A stretch of 64,000 nucleotides of DNA from Streptomyces sp. NBC_00464 (GTDB lineage Bacteria; Actinomycetota; Actinomycetes; Streptomycetales; Streptomycetaceae). Positions 43,309-52,500 of the stretch are shown here, piece by piece. The translations under genes and the position numbers were made by a program. Each line of letters starts with the position of its first letter. Positions within the stretch are counted from its first letter, which is position 1. The notes under the pieces are model-generated. The model was not told the origin of the DNA. It made no database searches and saw only the letters and a program-made list of their open reading frames with translations. Location: assembly GCF_036013915.1 (NCBI RefSeq), contig NZ_CP107899.1:62001-126000 (forward strand). The letters run 5' to 3'.

Positions 43309-43895
43309 TGGTGCCAGGTCGATGAGTTCGTGGGCCAGGCGTTGGAGTTGGTCGTCCGGGTTGCACAGGCTCTCGGCCTGGATGCTGTCGATGATGTGCC
43401 ACGCCCACTCGTCGAGGTTGACGATGCGCGATGGGAGGCCTTGCGGGTGCAGCAGCACCCGGGGAACGTTCACCGGTGGTACGAGCAGATGCGGAGCCAC
43501 ACCGGCGGTGAGGGCGTGGAAGGCTTTGTTGGCCGAGACGAGGTCACCGTGTCGGTCGACGACCACTGCCGGGTACGGCAGGTGGCCGTGAAGGATTCGT
43601 TCGAGGGCGGTGCGAATCGGTGCGAGTTGGGGGTCGTCCAGGGGGTCTGCGGGTAGACCGGTGCGCATCCCGCCGCTAGGAGCAGTTCATTGCGCTCGCG
43701 GATCGGCACTTCCAGGGCTTCGCCCAGCCGGATGATCATTGATCGTCCAGGGGCTGACCGTCCGCTCTCGATGAAGCTGAGGTGCCGCTGCGTGGTTCCG
43801 GCGCGCATAGCCGGTTCCAGCTGGCTGACGCGCCGCCGGGTGCGCCACTCGCGCAATGCTCCGGCGAGCCCGCCTCTGCTCGATTCGCTGATCAC
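43309..43895 (-). pseudogene. XRE/MmyB-like regulator, frameshifted and truncated
   Basis: Minus strand. Residues 1-75 form an XRE helix-turn-helix (TTQRHLSFIESGRSAPGRSM) up to ELLLAAGCAPVYPQTP. The MmyB-type ligand domain continues in another frame (LDDPQLAPIRTALERILHGH, then VVVDRHGDLVSANKAF and PPVNVPRVLLHPQGLPSRIV). The switch sits at the C-run complementary to GGGGG at 43641-43645; one more base would restore YPQTPLDDPQLAP. The 3' end departs from the family near 43309, next to the IS5 scrap. Intact homologues usually sit divergent from oxidoreductases, as here. Confidence 0.75.
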
Positions 43896-44015
43896 CCCTC
43901 TTGTCTCACCCGACCGGCTGCTGATCCTCGATTCCCTGCGGGGAATTGCCGTGCGCCGCCCGGCTCAGCAGAGTCGTCGCCGCACCGCAACCACGCGCAA
44001 CCGAGGGGATCCACC

Positions 44016-44438
44016 ATGGCTGACATTGACATCCACGACCTCACCGACCGCTACGTTGCGGTGTGGAACGAACCCGACGGGGAGCGCCGCCGCGCCGCGA
44101 TTCGCGCACTGTGGTCCGCCGACGCCGTCCATGTGCTGCAGCCTCCCAAAGAGATCCTGCAGACCGCTGAAGGACTGGGCTTCGAGCGTCTCCTTCTGCA
44201 GGCGCACGGCCACCGCGAGGGGGAGTTCCGCGTGGCGCGCGCCCACGAAGAGTTCGTCGCGCCGGGTACCTTCGTCTTCCGGTCGCGCAACAACTCCGAC
44301 CGGCTCCACGACGTCGTCAAGTTCAACTGGGAGATGGCCCCCCGGGGCGGTGGTGAGGCCGCCGGCGTCGGGCTGGAGATCCTCGTGCTCGGCCCGGACG
44401 GCCGCATCGTCAGCGACTACCAGTTCATCGAGGGATGA
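44016..44438 (+). CDS. SnoaL/NTF2-like protein
   Basis: 140-residue protein with NTF2-like/SnoaL features: HDLTDRYVAVWNEPDGERRR at the first helix, LWSADAVHVLQPP, and a C-terminal LEILVLGPDGRIVSDYQF strand pair. CGAGGGGAT precedes the ATG. Its stop overlaps the ATG of the dehydrogenase (ATGA), so the two act together, perhaps on a small hydroxylated or keto substrate. Divergent from the broken XRE regulator, which probably once controlled it. Confidence 0.8.
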   Translation: MADIDIHDLTDRYVAVWNEPDGERRRAAIRALWSADAVHVLQPPKEILQTAEGLGFERLLLQAHGHREGEFRVARAHEEFVAPGTFVFRSRNNSDRLHDVVKFNWEMAPRGGGEAAGVGLEILVLGPDGRIVSDYQFIEG

Positions 44439-45475
44439 GCGCGTCGACGGCCGTGCGCCCATCGATGGTGCGCAGCTACCACCTCACCACCGGCGGCGGT
44501 ATCGATGGCCTGTCACTGCGCACGCACACACCCCGCACCCCCGGGGCGGGGGAGGTCGCGGTCGCGGTCCATGCCGCCTCGCTCAGCTTTCGCGAACTTC
44601 TGGTGCTACGAGGGCAGTACGTGCTGCCTGTCGAACCGGATGTCATACCGGTCTCGGACGGTGCCGGTGAGGTCGTCGCCGTCGGGCCGGATGTCCGGCG
44701 GGTGCGGCCAGGCGACCGCGTCACCGCCGCACTGTTCCCGCGGTGGCTGGACGGCCCGCTGGAACCGTCCTACCTGCCGCAACTGGGTGGCTCGCTCGAC
44801 GGAATGCTGACCGAACTGGCCATCCTCCCCGAGGCTGCCCTGGTGCCCCTCCCCGACCACCTCTCCTACGCCGAAGCGGCAACTCTTCCCTGCGCCGCCG
44901 TCACGGCATGGAACGCCCTGACCGGCGACGGCCGCGGAGTCCAGCGCGGTCAAACCGTACTGGCCACCGGCTCCGGCGGCGTATCGCTGTTCGCGGTGCA
45001 GTTCGGCAAGCTCTTGGGCGCCAGAGTGATCGTCACGACAAGCCGCGCGGACAAGGAGCAGCGCCTTCGCGATCTCGGAGCCGACGAGGTGATCAACTAC
45101 AGCGACATCCCGGACTGGCATACCGCCGCCCGTGAACTCACCTCCGGGCGAGGTGTCGACCGCGTCGTCGACACCGCCGGAACGCTGGAGCAGTCGCTGA
45201 AAGCAGTCGCCGTCGACGGACACATCGCCTTTGTCGGGTCCCTCTCCGGCAACTGGCCACCGATCGACCCTCGTCTGCTGTTCGGTGCCGCAGCTACGGT
45301 CCGCGCGTTGGCCGTCGGCAGTCGCGCACAGTTCATCGCGATGAACAACGTCATCACCGCGCATCGGCTCCGACCGGTCCTCGACCGGACGTTCTCGTTC
45401 GAACAAGCCGCGGCGGCGTACGGGTACTACGCATCGGCCAGCCCGTTCGGAAAGGTGATCATCAAGATCAGATAG
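44435..45475 (+). CDS. Zinc-type medium-chain alcohol dehydrogenase / quinone oxidoreductase family
   Basis: 346-residue medium-chain dehydrogenase/reductase. The GroES-like N-terminal part has VIPVSDGAGEVVAVGPDVRR, and the Rossmann motif reads VLATGSGGVSLFAVQFGK (GxGGVS). The glutamate/cysteine zinc ligands of true alcohol dehydrogenases are not evident, so it may be zinc-free. Uses NAD(P)H. Start in an ATGA overlap with the SnoaL-like gene. Confidence 0.85.
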   Translation: MSASTAVRPSMVRSYHLTTGGGIDGLSLRTHTPRTPGAGEVAVAVHAASLSFRELLVLRGQYVLPVEPDVIPVSDGAGEVVAVGPDVRRVRPGDRVTAALFPRWLDGPLEPSYLPQLGGSLDGMLTELAILPEAALVPLPDHLSYAEAATLPCAAVTAWNALTGDGRGVQRGQTVLATGSGGVSLFAVQFGKLLGARVIVTTSRADKEQRLRDLGADEVINYSDIPDWHTAARELTSGRGVDRVVDTAGTLEQSLKAVAVDGHIAFVGSLSGNWPPIDPRLLFGAAATVRALAVGSRAQFIAMNNVITAHRLRPVLDRTFSFEQAAAAYGYYASASPFGKVIIKIR

Positions 45476-45625
45476 TCGGCGAGCGTGCAGGCCGGGGGGT
45501 GAGTAGGAGGACGGGGGGGGACCCGCGCACGCTCGGTCGTCGGCAGAGCAGGAATGCAGGGACAAGGCGCCCAGGGCGGCCACCGCTGCGCGGGTTTTCG
45601 ACCGGGGTCCATGGGCTCTACCGCA

Positions 45626-45841
45626 GTTGGTCGCGTCGGCGGTCAGGTAGGCGGTCTCGGCCGTGTTGCTCGTCAGCTCGATGGGCTTGTCGTAGGCCGC
45701 GCGCGACTGCTGACCACGGCACAGCCGACGCAGCAGGTCGGCGCGGGTCGCGTGGTAGGCGTGATGTTCGGCCAACTCGTCCTCGAGACGGCCGACGGCG
45801 GCCAGAGCCACCTCCGGGCCGTCGAGCTCGGCCATGGCGAT
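45626..45841 (-). pseudogene. C-terminal remnant of ECF sigma factor (DUF6596/ECF42-like)
   Basis: Minus-strand fragment reading AMAELDGPEVALAAVGRLED, then YHATRADLLRRLCRGQQSRA and ELTSNTAETAYLT. This is the usual C-terminal TPR-like end of ECF sigma factors carrying a DUF6596 domain. No sigma-2 or sigma-4 regions remain upstream, so only the tail is left. Confidence 0.55.
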
Positions 45842-45887
45842 GGCTCGGTGTCTGCTCGGGAACGACGAGCTCTTCGGACGGATCCAG

Positions 45888-46046
45888 TACCTCGCCCACC
45901 CGGGACCGGGCGATGGCCCACTCCTTCCAGTCCCGCTCGGCCACGGCCAACTCGGCCTCCTCGCGGTCGGCTTCTTCCCGCAGCTCGTCCACCCGACGAC
46001 GGGCAGCAAGCTCACGTTGTTCCAGCAACCCCACGACCGACGGCAT
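45888..46046 (-). pseudogene. Coiled-coil protein fragment
   Basis: Minus-strand stretch starting MPSVVGLLEQRELAARRRVD with heptad-like Glu/Arg/Leu pattern (DWKEWAIARSRVGEVL at the end). It resembles short coiled-coil proteins seen near mobile elements in Streptomyces, but the frame continues into nonsense. Rest of 45476-46335 shows no intact gene. Confidence 0.35.
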
Positions 46047-46141
46047 CCGTGACCTCCCAGGGAGCGATGACACGACAGGCCACCACTCCCACAACATGGC
46101 CACCCCTATGCCTGACCAGCTAAAACAGCGCCCTCAGGTTC

Positions 46142-46160
46142 GGAACGACAACAACCACTC
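46142..46160 (-). repeat. Inverted copy of repeat at 42230
   Basis: CGGAACGACAACAACCACT is the exact complement of 42230-42248. It lies 176 bp before the integrase remnant. Confidence 0.65.
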
Positions 46161-46335
46161 AGTGGCGCACCAAGCCCTACAACCATGACCGAAGACTCTG
46201 CGGGTCGTCTGCGGGTCCCTTGGCGCGCGGACAAGGGAAAATCGCTGGTCACGGACTCTCTTTCGGGCGTGGTGGTCGCGTGTGGTCGCACGCTGAGAGT
46301 GTCAGGCCCTTTTCCGCCTCGTGGAGGCGATCGCC

Positions 46336-47118
46336 ATGCGTACCAGCGCCGGCCGAGGCCGCATCTACCGCCGCTGCGGCTGCAGAGACACCCACCGTCA
46401 CCAGATAGGTGCCCGCTGTCCACACCTAGCGACAGACAGCACCCACGGAACCTGCGGGTTCGCCGTCGATGTCCCCGCCCCGGACCACCGCAGAACGACC
46501 GTGCGCCGGGGCGGCTTCACCACCCAGGATGCGGCCGATGAAGCCTTGCGCCAGTTCCTCGAAGGCGAGGGCGGCGGGTTCGACGCGGACTCGAACCAGA
46601 CCGTCGCCGCCTACCTGAACACATGGCCGGCTGCGAAGGCGCTCGTACTGAAGCCGACCACGATGGCCGCTACCGCGACTACGTCCGCAACGACCTCGTC
46701 CCCGCGTTCGGCACCCTCAAGCTCGACCAGCTCGCCCACCGGCATATCGCGGCCTTCGTCACCGGCCAGCTCGCCTGCGGCCGCGGCCGGTCCACCCTCT
46801 ACCGGTGCCTCGCCACCCTGTCCAGCGCGCTCGGCAACGCCGTCCGCCAGCACCGCCTCCCCCACAACCCAGCCTCTCCCCCGGTGCTGCACCGGCCGCC
46901 GTCGCCGGAACGACGGATCTGGACAGCGGAGAAAGCAGCCCGATTCCTCACCCGCTGCCATCAGACCGACCCCGAGATGGCCGACCTCTACGAAGTCCTC
47001 ATCGGCACCGGCATGCGCAAGGGCGAAGCCCTCGGCCTGCACTGGAACGACGTCCACCTCGACCAGGGCGTGCTCTACATCCGCTGCACACTCTCCGCCG
47101 TCGACAACAACCGCCCCG
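46336..47118 (+). pseudogene. Tyrosine integrase, frameshifted and truncated
   Basis: GGAGG precedes the ATG at 46336. The N-terminus is a cysteine-rich arm-binding region (GRIYRRCGCRDTHRHQIG), then the core-binding domain. At the ATGGCCGCTAC around 46664-46674 one base is missing; reading on in the next frame restores YRDYVRNDLVPAFGTLKLDQ and, later, LYEVLIGTGMRKGEALGLHW with the first catalytic Arg. The domain ends abruptly after CTLSAVDNNR near 47115, where an ISAs1 fragment begins; the HxxR and Tyr motifs are gone. Type typical of actinomycete integrative elements that use tRNA genes. Confidence 0.75.
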
Positions 47119-47121
47119 TCC

Positions 47122-48030
47122 TCCTGCGACCGTCCGTCGCCTTCTGGAACGTCTCGACGGCGATGTCCTGGACCGGGCCATCGGCGCCTTCTTCGACACC
47201 CGCCTCAACCAGACCGCCCCGGACGGTGAGCGGGCCCCGCATGCGGGCCGTCGGGCTGTCGCGGGTGGACGGCAAAGACGGTGCGCGGCTCACGCACGAC
47301 CGAGAAGACCGCGGTGGTCCTGCTCGCCGCGATGGACCACACCGGCACCGTCCTGGCCCAGCGGCAGATCGCCGACAAGAGCAACGAGATCCCCGCCTTC
47401 GCAACCCTGCTGGATGCGATCGAGAATCTGGACGGCGTCATGATCACCGCTGACGCGCTGCACACCCAGCACGCCCACGGCGCCTACCTCCGCTCCCGCG
47501 GGGCCCACTACCTGGCGATCGTGAAGAAGAACCACGCCAAGCTCCACGACCGGGTGCGTCATCTGCCCTGGCGGGACATGCCGTTGGAGCACTACGACCG
47601 CACCCGCGCCCACCACCGCATCGAGATCCGCAGGCTGAAGGCCGCCGCCTTTGATCACCTCGACTACCCCGACGCGAAACAGGCCCTCCAGATCACCCGG
47701 TGGCGCCTGGACCGGGCCACCGGAGAACTCACGATCAAGCGGATCTACCTGATCACCAGCCTCGCCCCCGGCACCGCGACCGGCCCCGAACTCGCTTCCT
47801 GGATCAGAGGCCACTGGGGCATCGAGAACCTTCTGCACCACGTCCGCGACCGGACCTTCCGCGAGGACGACTCCAAGGTCTGCACCGGTCATCTGCCCCG
47901 CACCATGGCCTCCCTGCGCAACCTCGCCATCGGGGTTCATCGCCAGGACGGTGCCGCCACCATGGTCGCGGCCCTTCGACGCACCGCCCGCGACTACCGC
48001 CGCCCCCTGACCGCCCTCGGGCTCACCTGA
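47122..48030 (+). pseudogene. ISAs1-family transposase, 5'-truncated and frameshifted
   Basis: Plus strand. From about 47122 one frame reads ATVRRLLERLDGDVLDRAIG. A second resumes near 47262 (RVDGK), and after one extra G (AAAGACGGTG, about 47275) a third frame of 249 residues runs to 48030. That frame contains LLAAMDHTGTVLAQRQIADK, GVMITADALHTQHAHG and WIRGHWGIENLLHHVRDRTF, the ISAs1 DDE-domain signatures. The N-terminal domain is missing, replaced by the integrase remnant. Not expected to be active. Confidence 0.8.
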
Positions 48031-48554
48031 CGAACCCGGACAAGATCACTTCACGCAATGCCCCTGCCCACACGGGAGTCTCCGGCGGCCGGGGATCATC
48101 CCTTGTTCGGTCGCCTGCAACGTTGACGGGCCGCCAGGTTGGGTGGGCCTGTATACCCGGGCAATTCTCTCCTTGCGGGCTCCTGTGCGGTCCGGCCGCC
48201 CGAGTTGTACAGCTCGTGTTCCGTCCGTGGCCCCACACGCGCTCCCACGGGGCGATGGTTTCGGGCATATCCGCCGGGCCCGGACCCCGCGGTAACCGCT
48301 CTTTACGCGGGTGGCGACCGGCATGGCCGGCGCCGCCCACGCGAGTGCGGAATCGTTACTTCCGGTCACCGGCACCCCGTGCCCTCCCCCCCGCCCCACA
48401 GACACCGAACAATAAAAAGAACTTCTTCTTATAAATTACCCTCGTGCGCCCCCCTTACCGCGCTGGCCAAAAAACGCCGTTCACTCATTCACGGCCCCTC
48501 ACGTCCGCTGCTACTCTGCGAACTCCCTATTCGGATGTGATGGAGATTCTCCGC
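48031..48554. promoter_or_regulatory. Intergenic region ahead of PTM cluster with AT-rich island
   Basis: No credible gene. At 48409-48440 a sharply AT-rich stretch (AATAAAAAGAACTTCTTC, then TTATAAATTA) interrupts very GC-rich sequence about 115 bp before the first PTM gene. AAGAACTTCTT is a short palindrome within it. It is the likely promoter zone; -10/-35 boxes cannot be fixed by eye. Confidence 0.5.
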
Positions 48555-49460
48555 ATGGAATATCGACCCGATACGGGGTCTCTGCCGGCGAATGCGTGGA
48601 CCACCGGCGCGTCCGCCCGCGAGTGTCTCCGCTATGCCGCGTACCCGATTCTGCTCCTGTCCGCAGTCTGGCTCTTCACCTCGGTTCTGCGCTTCGACTG
48701 GGACCGGGGCCGGGCCGTCCAGCTCTTCCTGATCGGCACCATCGTCTATCTCGCGGCGCTGGAGCGGCTGATCCCGCACCGGACCGACTGGCACCCAAGC
48801 GGCCGGGAACTGTGCTGGTACGCAGCCTATTTCGGGTTCACCATGGCCGGCGCCGTGCTCGGCCAGTCGGTCGTCGCGGCCGTTCTGGCCGCGACCCCCG
48901 TCACGGGCCCGGGGCTCGCGCTCGGGGCCGAGGTGCCCCTCGCGCTGCTGACCTCCTCACTGACCGGCTACCTCGCCCACCGCTGGGCGCATTCCAATCG
49001 GTGGCTGTGGAAGGTACACGGAATTCATCACGTCCCGGGAAAAGTGAACGTCGCCAATAACGGCGTCAACCACCTACTGGATGTCGCCTTCAAACAGGGC
49101 ACGGTCCAATTGACACTGGGATTTCTCGGATTCTCCGCCGACTGCCTTTTCGCGGTGGCGCTCTTCACCCTTGTCCAAGGCTATTTCGTGCACGCGAACG
49201 TGGACGTCCGACTCGGTCCGCTCCACCACGTCCTGGCCAGCCCCGAGCAACACCGGCTGCACCACAGCGCCGACCTGGCCGAGGCCGGTCACTTCGGCGT
49301 GGACCTCTCGGTCTGGGACCGCCTCTTCGGCAGTTTCACCTGGCGACCGGACCGCCGCCCGGCGATCGTCGGTGTCCAGGACCGCGCCACATTCCCGGAG
49401 ACCGGCTCGATCGTCGCCAGCCTGCTCCACCCCGTGCGCCGCCCGCCCCACACCGCGTAG
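48555..49460 (+). CDS. ftdA: Fatty acid hydroxylase / sterol desaturase family protein of PTM cluster
   Basis: 301-residue membrane di-iron oxygenase. Four to five hydrophobic helices surround the histidine clusters HRWAHSNRWLWKVHGIHH and HHVLASPEQHRLHH. In polycyclic tetramate macrolactam (PTM) clusters a homologue (FtdA, SD) sits before the PKS-NRPS and hydroxylates the ornithine-derived part. ATG at 48555 was chosen because GGAG lies nine bases upstream; ATG at 48540 is an alternative adding five residues. It starts the operon and is followed after 127 bp by the megasynthase. Symbol given by position in the frontalamide cluster. Confidence 0.85.
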   Translation: MEYRPDTGSLPANAWTTGASARECLRYAAYPILLLSAVWLFTSVLRFDWDRGRAVQLFLIGTIVYLAALERLIPHRTDWHPSGRELCWYAAYFGFTMAGAVLGQSVVAAVLAATPVTGPGLALGAEVPLALLTSSLTGYLAHRWAHSNRWLWKVHGIHHVPGKVNVANNGVNHLLDVAFKQGTVQLTLGFLGFSADCLFAVALFTLVQGYFVHANVDVRLGPLHHVLASPEQHRLHHSADLAEAGHFGVDLSVWDRLFGSFTWRPDRRPAIVGVQDRATFPETGSIVASLLHPVRRPPHTA

Positions 49461-49587
49461 TCCCCCGTACCGCGCACACCCGCTCCGTACCGCGACCTCC
49501 CCGCCCCGTACCGCGCCGTACCGGCGTCGTGCCCCCATACACCCCCGCCCGGCCCGTACCGAGGCGTCGTCTCCACCGGATTGGACC

Positions 49588-52500
49588 ATGACGGACTCAC
49601 CCAGCGCCGCCCACCGCGACAAGGTCGCCATCATCGGCATCGGCTGCCGGCTCCCCGGACACGCGGGTGACCACCGGTCCTTCTGGCGCAATCTGATCGA
49701 AGGCCGGGACTGTCTCGTCCCCACCCCGGCGGACCGGTACGACACCACGACCCTCGGCAGCCGCGACCGGGCCAAGCCGGGCCGGCTGACCGGCGGCCGG
49801 GGCGGCTACATCGACGGCTTCGACGAGTTCGACCCCCACTTCTTCGGGATCAGCCCGCGCGAGGCCGAGCACATGGACCCGCAGCAGCGCAAGCTCCTGG
49901 AGGTGTCCTGGGAGGCGCTGGAGGACGGCGGACAGCGGCCCGCCGAGCTGGCCGGGCGGGACGTCGGCGTCTTCATCGGCGCCTTCACCCTGGACTACAA
50001 GATCCTGCAGTTCGCCGACCTCGGCTTCGAGACGCTGGCCGCGCACACCGCGACCGGCACGATGATGACGATGGTCTCGAACCGCATCTCGCACTGCCTC
50101 GACTTCCGCGGCCCCAGCGTCTCGATCGACACGGCGTGCAGCTCCTCCCTGGTCGCGGTCCACCTGGCCTGCCAGAGCCTGCAGCGCGGCGAGAGCGAAC
50201 TCGCCCTGGCCGGAGGCACCCTGCTGCACCTCGCGCCGCAGTACACCATCGCCGAGACCAAGGGCGGCTTCCTCTCCCCCGACGGGCGCTCCCGCGCCTT
50301 CGACGCCTCCGCCGACGGCTACGTACGGGCCGAGGGCGTCGGCGTCGTGGCGCTCAAGCGCCTCTCGGACGCGCTGCGCGACGGCGACCCGGTGCACGCC
50401 GTGGTGATCGGCAGCGGGGTGAACCAGGACGGACGCACCAACGGCATCACCGTGCCCAGCGCCGACGCCCAGGCCACGCTCATCGAGCGGGTCTGCGCCG
50501 AGGCGGGAGTGACACCGGGCAGCCTCCAGTACGTCGAGGCACACGGCACCTCCACCCCCGTCGGCGACCCGATCGAAGCGCGGGCGCTGGGCCGGGTGCT
50601 GGCGCAGGGCCGGGCGCCCGGGGCGCGGTGCTACGTCGGCTCGGTCAAGACCAACATCGGGCACACGGAGGCCGCCGCCGGCGTCGCGGGCCTGATCAAG
50701 ACGGCGCTGGCCCTCCGGCACCGCCGCATCCCACCGCACCTGAACCTCGAACAGCCCAACCCCGCCATCGACTTCGCCGCGCTGCCCTTCGAGATCCCGA
50801 CCGCACCGGTCGACTGGCCGGAGCACGAGGGACCCGCGCGGGCAGGCGTCAACTCCTTCGGCTTCGGCGGCACCAACGCCCACGTCCTGCTGGAGGAGGC
50901 GCCGCCCCGCCCGCCGGAGGAGCCGCGCGCGACGGCCCGGACGCCCGCCCGCTCGGTCCTCCCGCTGAGCGCCCGGCACGCGTCGGGCCCGGCCGAACTG
51001 GCCGCAGGCGTCCGCCGCGAACTTGCCGCCGGAGTGCCCCTCGCGGACCTCGGGCACACCCTGGCCCACCGCCGCCAGCACTTCGAGGAGCGCCTCGCCG
51101 TCGTCCACTCCCCCCTCGGCCCGCCCGGCTCCCTCGACGAGGTACTGGCCGCCTGCGAGCGCGGGGAGCAGCACCCCCGGGCCGTGCGGGGCCGCCTCCG
51201 GGAGCCCGGGGCGCAGCGGCTGGTGTGGGTGTTCACCGGCATGGGGCCGCAGTGGTGGGGCATGGGGCGCGAGCTCCTGGACGCCGAGCCCGTGTTCCGG
51301 GAGGCGGTCGAGCGCTGCGATCGGGAGGTCCGGCGCCAGGCGGGCTGGTCGCTGCTCGACGAGCTGACCCGGCCCGAGGCGGAGTCCCGGATGGCCGAGA
51401 CCTGGCTCGCCCAGCCCGCCAACTTCGCCGTCCAGGCGGGGCTCGCGGCGCTGTGGGAACACCACGGGGTGCGGCCGGACGCCGTCGTCGGGCACAGCAC
51501 CGGCGAGATCGCGGCCTTCCACCAGGCCGGGGTGTACGGCCTGGAGGACGCCGTCCGGATCGCGCTGGCGCGCAGCGCCCTCCAGCACCGGCTCGCGGGC
51601 ACCGGCGTGATGCTGGCGGCGAACCTGTCCGAGGAGGAGGCCGAGCGGCTGGTCCGCCCGTACCGGGACCACGTGTCGGTCGCCGCCGTGAACAGCCCGG
51701 CGTCGGTGACGCTGTCCGGGGACCGGGACACCCTCGGGGAGCTCGCCGGGCGGCTGGAGCGGGAGCAGGTCTTCGCCCGGTTCCTCGACGTCGAAGTGCC
51801 GTACCACAGCGTGCGGATGGACCCGATCGAGGCCGAGCTGCACAAGGCGCTGGCCGGGATCGCGCCGCGCGCCGCCGGTCTCCCGCTGTATCTGACCGGC
51901 CGCGAGGGGCGTGCGCGGGGGCCGGAGCTGGACGCCGCGTACTGGTGGGAGAACGTCCGGCGGCCCGTCCGGTTCCGTGCCGCGGTCGACCGGCTGGTCG
52001 ACGACGGGTACACGCTGTTCCTGGAGATCGGTCCGCACCCGGTGCTCGGCCACTCGATCCGGGAGTGCCTGGAGGGCCGGGCCGTCGAGGGGGTGACGCT
52101 GCCGTCGATCCGGCGCCGGGAGGACGAGCCCGAGCGGTTCGCCCGCTCCCTCGCTGAGTTGTACACGCTGGGCGTCGACGTGGACTGGTCGGTGCTCCAG
52201 CCCGTGGGGCGGCCGGTGCCGCTGCCGGGCTATCCGTGGCAGCGGGAGCGGTACTGGGTGGAGCCCGCGCCGGTGGAGCAGATCCGGCTCGGCCGGCTGG
52301 ACCACCCGCTGCTCGGCCGGCGCACCTCCGCGCTGCAGCCGACCTGGGAGAGCCGCCTGGACACCGAGCGGCTGCCGTACCTGGCCGACCACCGGATCGA
52401 GGACAGCACGGTCTTCCCGGCCGCCGGGTACCTGGAGATGGCCGCGCAGGCGGTCCGGGCGCTGACCGGCGGCGACACGGCGACCCTGGCCGACGTCGAG

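Noticed and set aside
46185..46541. Small plus-strand protein before the integrase
   Set aside because: Mostly overlaps the integrase N-terminus in another frame and becomes Pro/Arg-rich.
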